Below, in pieces: positions 1 to 7,397 of a stretch of 32,636 nucleotides of DNA. A program made the position numbers and the translations under genes. The stretch comes from DASSUC01 sp035649895. GTDB taxonomy: Bacteria > Actinomycetota > Actinomycetes > Mycobacteriales > Micromonosporaceae. The stretch is taken from positions 1 to 32,636 of the forward strand of contig DASRIS010000007.1 in assembly GCA_035649895.1 (NCBI GenBank), given 5' to 3'. Below the pieces are notes generated by a model that worked only from the letters and a program-made list of their open reading frames with translations, searched no databases and was not told where the DNA came from. The stretch's first letter is position 1, and every line of letters begins with the position of its first letter.

Positions 1-158
1 ACCTCCCGCACCAACGCCAGGTGCACCGCCGCCAGCCGCTGCTGCGCCACCCACAGCTCGTCCAACCCAGCGACCAGCTCACCGTCCGACAGCCCCCACA
101 CCGCAGTCCCGGCGCACGCCTCGACCGCCTGCGCGATCATCACCGACGCCACCTGCAT
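1..158 (-). CDS. DUF222 / 13E12-repeat family HNH endonuclease, N-terminal part (runs off the left edge)
   Basis: Reading the minus strand from the ATG at 158 gives an open frame of 52 codons to the window edge. It begins MQVASVMIAQAVEACAG and continues with SDGELVAGLDELWVAQQRL. This is the helical N-terminus typical of DUF222 proteins (13E12 repeat family), which normally carry an HNH nuclease motif at the C-terminus; that part lies outside the window. The biological role of the family is not settled. The gene is transcribed away from the rest of the window and is preceded by an SOS-box-like dyad at 171-184, which fits the known LexA control of several mycobacterial 13E12 genes. Another ATG at 163 is out of frame. 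The family call rests on a short fragment. Confidence 0.7.
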   Translation of the reverse strand, partial: MQVASVMIAQAVEACAGTAVWGLSDGELVAGLDELWVAQQRLAAVHLALVRE

Positions 159-476
159 GCCATGTATTCTAGTACACCCGTTCTATGATGTCTACTGTAG
201 ACTGTAACCATCAATGTTCGATGGAGGGCTAGCATCGCGTCTACCGGTCGCAGGATTGCCCCCGCCGAGCCGGGCCGACCGAGTGCTGGCGGTCCAACGT
301 GGACTAATTCACTTCCGGGACCCTGGCCTGACCGCCGCAGATCCGCTGGCGGCTTCGTCGGCGGGCATCACCACGTCAACCTGTCGTGCTCGCCTGGGGC
401 TCCTGCATCCGGTTGCGACTGGACGAAGCGATGCGTAGGCCTGACCCTCTACGCCGTCCTACGGCTCCTGCAACGC
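159..476. other. non-coding stretch between the DUF222 gene and a decayed two-component locus
   Basis: No convincing gene was found. The first 45 bases are noticeably AT-richer than their surroundings and hold the SOS-box-like dyad (171-184) and a second perfect dyad, GTCTAC-T-GTAGAC, at 190-202. The rest is GC-rich. The only long plus-strand frame here (214-438) resembles no family I know and lacks a ribosome-binding site. Confidence 0.6.
171..184 (-). promoter_or_regulatory. SOS (LexA) box-like dyad upstream of the DUF222 gene
   Basis: On the minus strand the site reads AGAAC-GGGT-GTACT. The actinobacterial LexA consensus is (T)CGAAC-N4-GTTCG(A), so the core GAAC-N4-GTTC is matched with one mismatch (GTAC for GTTC) and exact spacing. 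It ends 12 bases before the ATG at 158, a position where a repressor would block transcription. LexA control is inferred from the motif and from known LexA-regulated 13E12 genes in Mycobacterium tuberculosis. Confidence 0.5.
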
Positions 477-1111
477 CTACCCGTGGTCATGGCCCGGCGT
501 ATGCCGTGCATGTACTCGCCTGTTCGATGACAACGCGTCGAGCTGGCCGCGAAGGTATGTGAGCACTGCAAGGACCCGGCGGTGCAGCTCCTCGTCGGCT
601 GCCAGGTTGATCTTGATGAAGATGTTCTTTATGTGCTTCTCCACCGCACCATCGGTGACGACGAGCTGCCGCACGATCGCGGTGTTGGGACGCCCTCGGC
701 CATCCGGGCCAACACGTCCCGTTCGCGCGGGGCCAGTGCGCGCAGCGCCTCGAGGAACTCGTCGACGTTGGCGACCCGGTCCTTGAGCAGGTCGTCGGCG
801 TACGACACCTCGACATACTGGGACAGGACGAGCACGGCGTGCCGGGCACCCTGGGCACGGGCCGTAACCGCCGCCCGCAGCCCCTCGTCGGTGTGCGAGG
901 AGGGCATCCGGACGTCCACAATGGATACATCGGGCCGGTGCGCCACAACCGCGTCGAGCAGCCCGGGCCCGTCGCTGGCGACAGCGGCAACGCGGTGGCC
1001 GCTCTCGGCGAGCAGGCGCACCAGGCCCTCGCACAGCAGGCGTAGCTCGGCGACGCCGGTAAGCAGTGCGCGCCCCAGCGACGCCTGGACCACCGCGCAG
1101 CCGCGCAGCAC
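477..1111 (-). pseudogene. decayed NarL/FixJ-type response regulator
   Basis: The receiver core is readable in one minus-strand frame: EGLVRLLAESGHRVAAV, then the phospho-acceptor strand PDVSIVDVRMPSSHTDEG. The first receiver strand with its acidic pair is gone and is replaced by an in-frame join to the upstream sensor gene. After QYVEVSYADDLL the text jumps to KDRVANVDEFLEALRALA, losing about 11 residues. The linker before PREREVL-type sequence is also missing. Near 690 the frame shifts, and the LuxR-type helix-turn-helix (NTAIVRQLVVTDGAVEKHI) continues in another frame to the stop at 477. Several independent lesions make it a clear pseudogene. Its intact relatives are paired with the sensor kinase type found just upstream. 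Confidence 0.75.
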
Positions 1112-1596
1112 GTACGGCAGGCTCAGTGCGAAGGCCAGACCGACCGCGGCGTAGAGAAGGACCCTGTTGCCAGCGGTGTCCGCGAGGCCGACCAGTCCCA
1201 GCAGCTCGTTGTTCTCCGGCGGGTGCGGCAGGGCCCAGTCGTAGGTCTAGTAGAGCAGCCCGCCGATCGCGCCGGACCGCCAGACCACCGCGAGGCAGCA
1301 GGTGGCGACGGAGACCGGGAACACGACGATCCAGTACAGGAGGTCGAGCCAGGACTGTGTGTCGGCGAGGGCCCGGAGCACGAGGAACGCCCCGGCCAGG
1401 ATCGGAAAGCCGACCACCAGGAGCAGGTTGCCGACGCCCGCGGCTATGGCCACGACGGCGACGATGAAGGCCGCCAGCGCCAGTGGCAGGCCCGCGAGCA
1501 CGTCCAGGGGGCGCGACCGAGCTCAGGGCTCAGGCCGTACGCCGTTTCGACGCCGAGCTGACGGACCCAACGGGGGTGAGGTGCGGCGGCGGTCAT
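1112..1596 (-). pseudogene. remnant of a histidine kinase N-terminal sensor (membrane) domain
   Basis: The minus strand starts with MTAAAPHPRWVRQLGVE, as in actinobacterial sensor-domain kinases. It shifts frame near 1505 and resumes as AGLPLALAAFIVAVVAIAAG, a membrane helix, followed by further helices and SWLDLLYWIVVFPVSVA. A TAG stop interrupts the frame at 1247-1249 (GGLLY-stop-TYDWALPHPP). The same frame then continues through another helix to ASLGRALLTGVAELR. Here the dimerisation and kinase domains should begin, but the text passes straight into the response regulator receiver, so roughly 1 kb of kinase coding sequence has been lost. An alternative, longer start lies at 1653. No kinase function can remain. 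Confidence 0.75.
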
Positions 1597-1821
1597 GGCC
1601 GGCGCGGAGAACCGCGAGCCGGTTGTCGGTGTCATGCCGTCGACCGTAGGCATCTGCGCGACGTACTCCGGTCCCGTGGCCTGGTGTCTCTATGGTGGGG
1701 CCACCCCTACCACCACGCGAAGCACCGTGCCGCCAGACGAGTGACGGTGCCGATCCCAGATCGCTCATATCAGATGATTGATAGGCCGACTTTCGCGCAA
1801 GCATCTTGAGTGAAAGTAAGC

Positions 1822-1835
1822 TAGGCTGCCGGCCA
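1822..1835 (+). promoter_or_regulatory. putative leaderless promoter of glmS (-10 TAGGCT)
   Basis: TAGGCT at 1822-1827 fits the actinobacterial TANNNT -10 element and ends 7 nt before the glmS ATG, so transcription would start at or next to the start codon. No Shine-Dalgarno sequence lies between them. No clear -35 box was found. Confidence 0.45.
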
Positions 1836-3721
1836 TGTGTGGCATCGTGGGTTACGTCGGCAGCCGGCCGGCGCTGGGGATCGTGCTCGACGGCCTGCGC
1901 CGTCTGGAGTACCGCGGCTACGACTCGGCCGGCGTGGCGGTCATCGGCACCGGTGCGCTGCTCACCGAGAAGCGGGCCGGCAAGCTGGCCAACCTGGAGA
2001 AGGCGCTGGTCGAGCGGGTGGCCGACGGGATCGCCGAGGGCACCACCGGCATCGGGCACACCCGCTGGGCCACGCACGGCGGCCCGACCGACCGCAACGC
2101 CCACCCGCACCTGTCCGCCGACGGGCGGGTGGCCGTCATCCACAACGGCATCATCGAGAACTTCGCGAAGCTGCGCGCCGAGCTGGAGGCCGACGGGGTC
2201 GAGCTGGTCAGCGAGACCGACACCGAGACAGCGGCCCACCTGCTGGCGGCCGCGCTGGCGCAGGTGCGCGAGGACGAGCCGGGACTGGACGGCCCGCACG
2301 CCCTCGCCGCGGCCATGCGCCGGGTCTGCAAGCGGCTCGAAGGGGCGTTCACGCTGCTCGCGGTCGACGCGGCCACGCCCGGCGCGGTGGTCGGCGCCCG
2401 GCGCAGCTCGCCGCTGGTGGTCGGCCGCGGGTCGGGGGAGAACTACCTGGCCAGCGACGTGTCCGCGTTCATCGGGCACACCCGCGACGCGGTGGAGCTG
2501 GGCCAGGACCAGGTGGTGCTGATCACCGCGGAGAGCATCGAGATCACCGACTTCACCGGTACGACCGCCGCCGGGCGCGACTACCACATCGACTGGGACG
2601 CGTCAGCCGCCGAGAAGGGTGGCCACGACTACTTCATGCTCAAGGAGATCGCCGAGCAGCCGCAGGCGGTCGCCGACACGCTGCGCGGACGGCTCACCGA
2701 GGCCGGCGAGATCATGCTGGACGAGGTCCGCCTCACCGACCAGGACCTGCGCGACGTCGACAAGATCTTCGTGGTGGCGTGCGGTACCGCGTACCACTCG
2801 GGTCTGGTCGCCAAGTACGCGATCGAGCACTGGACCCGCATCCCCTGCGAGGTGGAGCTGGCCAGCGAGTTCCGCTACCGCGACCCGGTGCTCGACCGGT
2901 CCACGCTGGTCGTGGCGGTCTCCCAGTCCGGCGAGACGATGGACACGCTGATGGCCCTGCGCCACGCAAAGGAGCAGAAGGCGCGGGTGCTGGCGATCTG
3001 CAACACCAACGGCTCGACCATCCCGCGCGAGTCCGACGCCGTGCTCTACACCCACGCCGGACCCGAGGTCGCGGTGGCCTCGACAAAGGCGTTCCTCACC
3101 CAGCTCGTCGCCTGCTACCTGGTCGGTCTGCACCTGGCCCAGGTCCGTGGCATCAAGTACGCCGACGAGGTCGCCGCCATCGTCGATCAGCTCAAGGCGA
3201 TGCCGGCCAAGGTGGACGAGGTGCTGGCCACCATGGAGCCGGTGCGCGAGCTGGGACGGACGCTGGCGGGCGCGAAGAGCGTGCTGTTCATCGGCCGGCA
3301 CGTCGGCTACCCGGTGGCGCTGGAGGGGGCGCTGAAGCTCAAGGAGCTGGCCTACATGCACGCCGAGGGCTTTGCCGCGGGCGAGCTCAAGCACGGGCCG
3401 ATCGCCCTCATCGACCAGGGCTGCCCGGTGGTGTGCGTGGTGCCGTCCGCGCTCGGCCGCGGGATCCTGCACGACAAGATCGTCTCGAACATCCAGGAGG
3501 TACGGGCGCGCGGCGCCCGCACCATCGTCATCGCCGAAGAGGGCGACCAGGCGGTCGTTCCCTACGCCGACCACCTGGTTTACGTGCCACGCACCCCGAC
3601 ACTGCTCGCCCCGCTCGTGACGACCGTGCCGCTACAGGTGCTCGCGTGTGAGATCGCGGCGGCCCGGGGCCACGACGTGGACCAGCCACGTAACCTCGCC
3701 AAGTCGGTCACTGTGGAGTGA
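1835..3721 (+). CDS. glmS: glutamine--fructose-6-phosphate aminotransferase (isomerizing), GlmS
   Basis: Makes glucosamine-6-phosphate from fructose-6-phosphate and glutamine, the first committed step towards UDP-GlcNAc for peptidoglycan; cytosolic. The protein has 628 residues, a normal size for the family. It starts MCGIVGYVGSRPA, so the catalytic N-terminal Cys2 of the class II glutamine amidotransferase domain is exposed after Met removal. HTRWATHGGPTDRNAHPH follows in the same domain. The C-terminal half holds two SIS sugar-isomerase domains (VACGTAYHSG, VSQSGETMDT, ASTKAFLTQ) and ends in the conserved LAKSVTVE. The start is fixed by the need for Cys2. Translation is probably leaderless (box at 1822). 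No glmS ribozyme-like leader is present, since the leader is essentially absent. The next gene, acpS, follows after 82 nt. Confidence 0.97.
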   Translation: MCGIVGYVGSRPALGIVLDGLRRLEYRGYDSAGVAVIGTGALLTEKRAGKLANLEKALVERVADGIAEGTTGIGHTRWATHGGPTDRNAHPHLSADGRVAVIHNGIIENFAKLRAELEADGVELVSETDTETAAHLLAAALAQVREDEPGLDGPHALAAAMRRVCKRLEGAFTLLAVDAATPGAVVGARRSSPLVVGRGSGENYLASDVSAFIGHTRDAVELGQDQVVLITAESIEITDFTGTTAAGRDYHIDWDASAAEKGGHDYFMLKEIAEQPQAVADTLRGRLTEAGEIMLDEVRLTDQDLRDVDKIFVVACGTAYHSGLVAKYAIEHWTRIPCEVELASEFRYRDPVLDRSTLVVAVSQSGETMDTLMALRHAKEQKARVLAICNTNGSTIPRESDAVLYTHAGPEVAVASTKAFLTQLVACYLVGLHLAQVRGIKYADEVAAIVDQLKAMPAKVDEVLATMEPVRELGRTLAGAKSVLFIGRHVGYPVALEGALKLKELAYMHAEGFAAGELKHGPIALIDQGCPVVCVVPSALGRGILHDKIVSNIQEVRARGARTIVIAEEGDQAVVPYADHLVYVPRTPTLLAPLVTTVPLQVLACEIAAARGHDVDQPRNLAKSVTVE

Positions 3722-3791
3722 CCGAACGACTTAACACGATCGCCCGAGCGGTCCCCAGCTGACGGCCCCCCGGAGGCCTCACGGTCACCGT

Positions 3792-3804
3792 TAGGGTATG
3801 TAGA
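3792..3804 (+). promoter_or_regulatory. putative leaderless promoter of acpS (-10 TAGGGT)
   Basis: TAGGGT at 3792-3797 is followed by 6 nt and then the ATG of acpS at 3804, with no Shine-Dalgarno sequence. This is the same geometry as upstream of glmS, alr and other genes here. Confidence 0.45.
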
Positions 3805-4178
3805 TGATCGTTTCCGTGGGCATCGACGTGGTCCTGGTAGATCGGTTCATCGCGTCGCTGACGCGGACCCCGTTGCTGTCGGAGCGGTTGTTCACCGATG
3901 CCGAGCGCTTCACCGAGTCGGGCAACCCGCGGTCGCCGGAGTCGCTCGCGGCGCGGTTCGCGGCGAAGGAGGCGGTGGCCAAGGCCCTGGGGGCGCCGGC
4001 CGGCCTGCACTGGCACGACTGCGAGATTGTGCCTGACCCGGACGGGCGGCCGTGGCTGACCACGTCCGGGACGGTGGCGTCGGCCGCCGCCGGCCTCGGC
4101 ATCACCCGCTGGCACCTCTCCCTCTCCCACGACGGTGGCATCGCCTCGGCGATGGTCGTGGCCGAGAAGGACAGCTGA
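3804..4178 (+). CDS. acpS: holo-[acyl-carrier-protein] synthase, AcpS
   Basis: Transfers 4'-phosphopantetheine from CoA to the serine of acyl carrier protein, activating fatty acid synthesis; cytosolic trimer in the family. The 124-residue protein shows both AcpS signatures: VGIDVVLVDRF with the metal-binding Asp8, and AARFAAKEAVAKALG with Glu56. It ends in the conserved strand HLSLSHDGGIASAMVV. The stop TGA overlaps the next ATG (TGATG at 4176-4180), so it is translationally coupled to the NAD(P)HX repair gene. The same order (glmS, acpS, NAD(P)HX repair, alr) is common in actinobacteria. Confidence 0.95.
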   Translation: MIVSVGIDVVLVDRFIASLTRTPLLSERLFTDAERFTESGNPRSPESLAARFAAKEAVAKALGAPAGLHWHDCEIVPDPDGRPWLTTSGTVASAAAGLGITRWHLSLSHDGGIASAMVVAEKDS

Positions 4179-5626
4179 TGCGCGCGGCCTGGCGGGTCGC
4201 TGACGTCCGGTCGGCCGAGGCCGCGCTCATGGCGACCCTGCCCGAGGGCACGCTCATGGCGCGGGCCGCCGCCGGGCTCGCCCGTCGCTGCGCCCTCCTG
4301 CTGCGCCAGGTCCACCATGGCGTGTACGGCCGCAGCGTGCTGCTCCTGGTCGGCGCCGGGGACAACGGCGGCGACGCGCTCTACGCCGGTGCCCTGCTGG
4401 CGCGGCGAGGAGCGCGGGTGAGCGCGCTCGCGACCGCCCCGCCGGAACGGGTGCACGGTGCCGGGCTGGCCGCGCTGCGCGCCGCCGGGGGGAGCGTGCC
4501 GGCGCACCTGCCGTCCACAGTGGATCTCGTGGTCGACGGCATCGTGGGCATCGGCGCGACCGGCCCGCTGCGGGACCCGGCCGCGGAGATGGTGCGCGCG
4601 CTCGCCGGCCTGCGTACCGCGGCCGGCGGCCGGCCGACGGTGGTCTGCGTGGACGTGCCCTCCGGCGTGGCGGTGGACACCGGCGACGTGCCCGGTACGG
4701 CCGTCCGCGCCGACGTGACCGTCACCTTCGGCTGCCTCAAGCCCGCCCTCGTGGTCGGCCCGGCCGCGCCGCTCGCCGGTGCGGTGGAGCTGGTCGACAT
4801 CGGGCTCGGGCCGTGGCTGCGCGCCGACCCGGCCGTCTGCGTCGTCGAGGGCGCCGACGTGGCGGGCTGGTGGCCGCGCCCGGAAGCGGTCTCGGACAAG
4901 TACACCCGCGGGGTGGTCGGGCTGGCCACCGGCTCGGCCGGCTACCCGGGTGCCGCGCTCCTGTCCGTGGCCGGCGCGCTGGCCGGCCCTACCGGCTTCG
5001 TCCGGTACGCCGGGGAGGTGGCCGCCCTCGTGGCGGCCACCTACCCGCCGGTCGTGGTGGCCGACTCGGTGGGCGCGGCCGGCCGGGTGCAGGCCTGGGT
5101 CTGCGGCTGCGGTCTCGGCACGGACGAGCGCGCCAGCGCCGAGCTGCGGGCCGTGCTCGCCGCGCCGGTGCCGGTGGTGCTGGACGCGGACGCGCTGACC
5201 ATGCTCGTCGACGGCTCGATGGCGGGCCTGCTGCGCGCCCGGCGCGCTCCGATCGTGCTCACCCCGCACGACCGCGAGCTCACCCGCCTCGGCGGGGCGG
5301 CCGGCGACGACCGGGTGGGTGCAGCCCTGCGCCTGGCCTCCTGGACCAACGCGGTGGTGCTGCTCAAGGGCGACCGCACGGTGGTGGCGACGCCCGACGG
5401 GCGGGCCTGGGCCAACCCGACCGGCACCCCGGCGCTGGCCACCGCAGGCACCGGCGACGTGCTGGCCGGCCTGCTCGGCTCGCTGGTGGCCGGGGGCCTG
5501 TCCCCGGATCGGGCCGCGGTCACCGCCGCCTACCTGCACGGGCTGGCCGGGCGGGAGGCCGCCCGGCACGCTCCGGCCACCGCGGCGGACGTGGCCCGGG
5601 AGCTGCGCCACGTCGTACCCCGGTGA
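4178..5626 (+). CDS. nnr: bifunctional NAD(P)H-hydrate epimerase / ADP-dependent NAD(P)H-hydrate dehydratase
   Basis: Repairs hydrated NADH and NADPH. The N-terminal YjeF_N domain epimerises R-NAD(P)HX, and the C-terminal ribokinase-like domain dehydrates S-NAD(P)HX using ADP. The protein is 482 residues, the usual size for the fused enzyme. GAGDNGGDAL at residues 59-68 is the epimerase nucleotide loop, and VVDGIVGIGATGPLRDP and CVDVPSGVAVDTGD follow. In the second domain NPTGTP (413-418) and GTGD (424-427) form the anion-hole/catalytic motif of the dehydratase. The ATG at 4178 overlaps the acpS stop and suits the normal N-terminus. The last codons and stop lie in an 18-bp tandem repeat (5614-5680). 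A strong hairpin at 5705-5750 ends the transcript. Confidence 0.93.
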   Translation: MRAAWRVADVRSAEAALMATLPEGTLMARAAAGLARRCALLLRQVHHGVYGRSVLLLVGAGDNGGDALYAGALLARRGARVSALATAPPERVHGAGLAALRAAGGSVPAHLPSTVDLVVDGIVGIGATGPLRDPAAEMVRALAGLRTAAGGRPTVVCVDVPSGVAVDTGDVPGTAVRADVTVTFGCLKPALVVGPAAPLAGAVELVDIGLGPWLRADPAVCVVEGADVAGWWPRPEAVSDKYTRGVVGLATGSAGYPGAALLSVAGALAGPTGFVRYAGEVAALVAATYPPVVVADSVGAAGRVQAWVCGCGLGTDERASAELRAVLAAPVPVVLDADALTMLVDGSMAGLLRARRAPIVLTPHDRELTRLGGAAGDDRVGAALRLASWTNAVVLLKGDRTVVATPDGRAWANPTGTPALATAGTGDVLAGLLGSLVAGGLSPDRAAVTAAYLHGLAGREAARHAPATAADVARELRHVVPR

Positions 5627-5680
5627 CACGCCGTACCTCGGTGACACGCCGTGCCCAGCGACACGTCGCACCCAGCTGAG
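5614..5680. repeat. 18-bp tandem repeat spanning the nnr stop codon
   Basis: Two near-identical 18-bp units, CGTACCCCGGTGACACGC (5614-5631) and CGTACCTCGGTGACACGC (5632-5649), are followed by a diverged 17-bp copy and a partial copy. The stop codon TGA (5624-5626) lies in unit 1 and recurs in frame in unit 2 (5642-5644). Confidence 0.8.
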
Positions 5681-5700
5681 CGGCCAGCTGGCAGCAGCTG

Positions 5701-5754
5701 GACAGCATCGAGCCCGGCGCGTACAGGGCAGGACGCGCCGGGCTCGATGCCGTC
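5701..5754. terminator. bidirectional terminator hairpin between nnr (+) and the cold-shock gene (-)
   Basis: A perfect 18-bp stem (5705-5722 with 5733-5750) has a 10-nt loop, and a further 3 bp (GAC/GTC) follow beyond one mismatch. It sits between two converging genes. No T-tract is needed, as is usual in high-GC actinobacteria. The stem is unusually long and perfect. Confidence 0.85.
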
Positions 5755-5763
5755 TTGGGGTGT

Positions 5764-5970
5764 CTAGTTAAGGGGGCGGACCTTCTCCGCCTGGGGGCCC
5801 TTCTGACCCTGGCCGATCTCGAACTCCACCCGCTGGTTCTCCTCCAGCGTGCGGTAGCCACTGCTCTGGATGGCCGAGAAGTGGACGAACACGTCCGCCC
5901 CGCCGCCGTCGACCGTGATGAAACCGAAGCCCTTTTCTGCGTTGAACCATTTGACGGTGCCCTGGGCCAC
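5764..5970 (-). CDS. cold-shock protein, CspA/CspB type
   Basis: A 68-residue single OB-fold protein that binds single-stranded RNA/DNA and acts as an RNA chaperone in the family. It starts MAQGTVKWFNAEKGFGFI and carries RNP1 (KGFGFI) and RNP2 (DVFVHF). It ends QGQKGPQAEKVRPL, as in actinobacterial major cold-shock proteins. The GTG at 5970 is chosen because the conserved N-terminus begins there and AAGGAGAGG lies about 10 nt upstream. A longer frame to 6027 has no family support. A TATGCT -10-like box lies on the minus strand at 6058-6063, giving a leader of roughly 80 nt, as is common for cold-shock genes. Confidence 0.95.
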   Translation of the reverse strand: MAQGTVKWFNAEKGFGFITVDGGGADVFVHFSAIQSSGYRTLEENQRVEFEIGQGQKGPQAEKVRPLN

Positions 5971-6081
5971 GTCGCCGCCTCTCCTTGTGGAACGTGCACA
6001 TGAGCACCTGTCTCGCTCGCGCGACAAACCAGATCACATGCGCAAAACTCGACCCAGCATACACCGCTACCCGGCAGTCGC

Positions 6082-6095
6082 TACCCTGGCCCCCA
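6082..6095 (+). promoter_or_regulatory. putative leaderless promoter of alr (-10 TACCCT)
   Basis: TACCCT at 6082-6087 is followed by seven nt (GGCCCCC) and the ATG at 6095. There is no Shine-Dalgarno sequence, so a leaderless mRNA is likely. Confidence 0.5.
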
Positions 6096-7213
6096 TGTGG
6101 CAGGCCGAGGTGCGGGTAGACCTGGCGGCGGTCCGGCACAACGTGCGGCGGCTGAGCGCGGCCACCGCCCCGGGCGCCGAGGTGATGGCCGTGGTCAAGG
6201 CCGACGGGTACGGCCACGGCATGCTCCCCTGCGCCCGGGCCGCCCTGGACGCCGGCGCGACCTGGCTGGGCGTGTGCACCCTCGGCGAGGCGCTGGAGCT
6301 GCGCGCGGGCGGGGTCACCGCCCCGGTGCTGGCCTGGCTGCTCGCGCCCGGGCAGCCGCTGTGGGAGGGGGTCGCCGTCGAGGTGGACCTCAGCGCGGCG
6401 TCCGTCGACCTGCTCGGTGAGGTGGTCGCCGCCGCCCGCCGGGTGGGCCGGCCGGCCCGGGTGCACCTGAAGGTCGACACCGGCCTGGCCCGCGGCGGGG
6501 CCACCCCGGCGGACTGGCCGGCGCTGGTCGAGGCCGCAGCCAAGGCTGAGGCGGACGGCGCGGTCGAGGTGGTCGGCGTATGGAGCCACTTCGTCTACGC
6601 CGACGCGCCCGGCCACCCGACCATCGACCGGCAGCTGGCCGTCTTCACCGAGTCCCTGGCGGTCGCCGAGCGGCTCGGCGTCCGGCCGCGCTACCGGCAC
6701 ATCGCCAACTCCGCAGCCGTGCTCACCCGGCCGGACACCCACTTCGACCTGGTCCGGCCGGGGATCGCGGTGTACGGCCTGTCGCCCATCCCCGGCCAGG
6801 CGTACGGGCTGCGGCCGGCGATGACCGCCCGGGCCCGGGTCATGCTCGCCAAGCGCGTGCCGGCCGGCCAGGGCGTCTCGTACGGGCACGCGTACCACAC
6901 CACCGCCCCGGCCACGCTCGCCGTGGTGCCGCTCGGCTACGGCGACGGGGTGCCGCGGGCCGCGTCGAACGCCGGGCCGGTCCTGGTCGGCGGGCGCCGC
7001 CGCCGGGTGGCCGGCCGGGTCTGCATGGACCAGATCGTCCTCGACTGCGGCGACGACGACGTCCGGGCCGGGGACGTCGCGGTGCTGTTCGGCCCGGGGG
7101 ACGACGGCGAGCCGACCGCGGACGACTGGGCCGAGGTGGTCGGCACGATCAACTATGAGATCGTCACCCGCTTCGGCAGCGCCCGGGTCCCCCGCTGCTA
7201 CGACAACAGCTGA
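6095..7213 (+). CDS. alr: alanine racemase
   Basis: A PLP enzyme that converts L-alanine to D-alanine for peptidoglycan; cytosolic. The protein is 372 residues, standard for the family. The PLP lysine is K35 in AVVKADGYGHG. The second catalytic base is Tyr263 in QGVSYGHAYHT. VHLKVDTGLARGG, HIANSAAVL, VRPGIAVYGLSP and GRVCMDQIVLD are further family signatures. The ATG at 6095 gives the normal N-terminus MWQAEVRVDLAAVRHNV; the frame is open further upstream but lacks homology there. The gene diverges from the cold-shock gene, and 29-bp tandem repeats follow its stop (7247-7319). Confidence 0.97.
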   Translation: MWQAEVRVDLAAVRHNVRRLSAATAPGAEVMAVVKADGYGHGMLPCARAALDAGATWLGVCTLGEALELRAGGVTAPVLAWLLAPGQPLWEGVAVEVDLSAASVDLLGEVVAAARRVGRPARVHLKVDTGLARGGATPADWPALVEAAAKAEADGAVEVVGVWSHFVYADAPGHPTIDRQLAVFTESLAVAERLGVRPRYRHIANSAAVLTRPDTHFDLVRPGIAVYGLSPIPGQAYGLRPAMTARARVMLAKRVPAGQGVSYGHAYHTTAPATLAVVPLGYGDGVPRAASNAGPVLVGGRRRRVAGRVCMDQIVLDCGDDDVRAGDVAVLFGPGDDGEPTADDWAEVVGTINYEIVTRFGSARVPRCYDNS

Positions 7214-7246
7214 CCGTCCTGCCGTGCCGCCGTCACGGGTGGCGCC

Positions 7247-7319
7247 GTCACGGTGGCCGGTCACGGCTGGGCGCGGTCACGGTGGCCGGTCAGGGGTGAG
7301 CGCGGTCACGGATGGGCGA
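7247..7319. repeat. 29-bp tandem repeat downstream of alr
   Basis: Units starting GTCACGGTGGCCGGTCA begin at 7247 and 7276 (29 bp apart), and a third, shorter unit begins at 7305. A related half unit precedes them at 7232. The array occupies much of the 183-nt gap between alr and the hydrolase gene and has no spacers. Confidence 0.75.
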
Positions 7320-7383
7320 AGCCCGTTGCGGGTAATGGGATGCGCGCGAGATCGCGCCGGACGGCCGTTGGGGAGGAGGCGTC

Positions 7384-7397
7384 TACGCTTGGCGACA
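7384..7397 (+). promoter_or_regulatory. putative leaderless promoter of the alpha/beta hydrolase-tsa operon (-10 TACGCT)
   Basis: TACGCT at 7384-7389 is followed by 7 nt (TGGCGAC) and the ATG at 7397. No Shine-Dalgarno sequence is present. It would drive the seven overlapping genes up to 11995. Confidence 0.45.

Noticed and set aside
214..438. A 74-codon plus-strand frame
   Set aside because: No ribosome-binding site, no recognisable family, and composition like random GC-rich sequence.
1700..1835. glmS ribozyme or riboswitch upstream of glmS
   Set aside because: The -10 box sits 7 nt before the ATG, so there is no leader to hold an RNA element, and the glmS ribozyme is mainly known from Gram-positive low-GC bacteria.
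3791..5671. A 626-codon minus-strand frame opposite acpS and the NAD(P)HX repair gene
   Set aside because: Antisense shadow with Gly/Arg/His-rich low-complexity content and no start context or homology.
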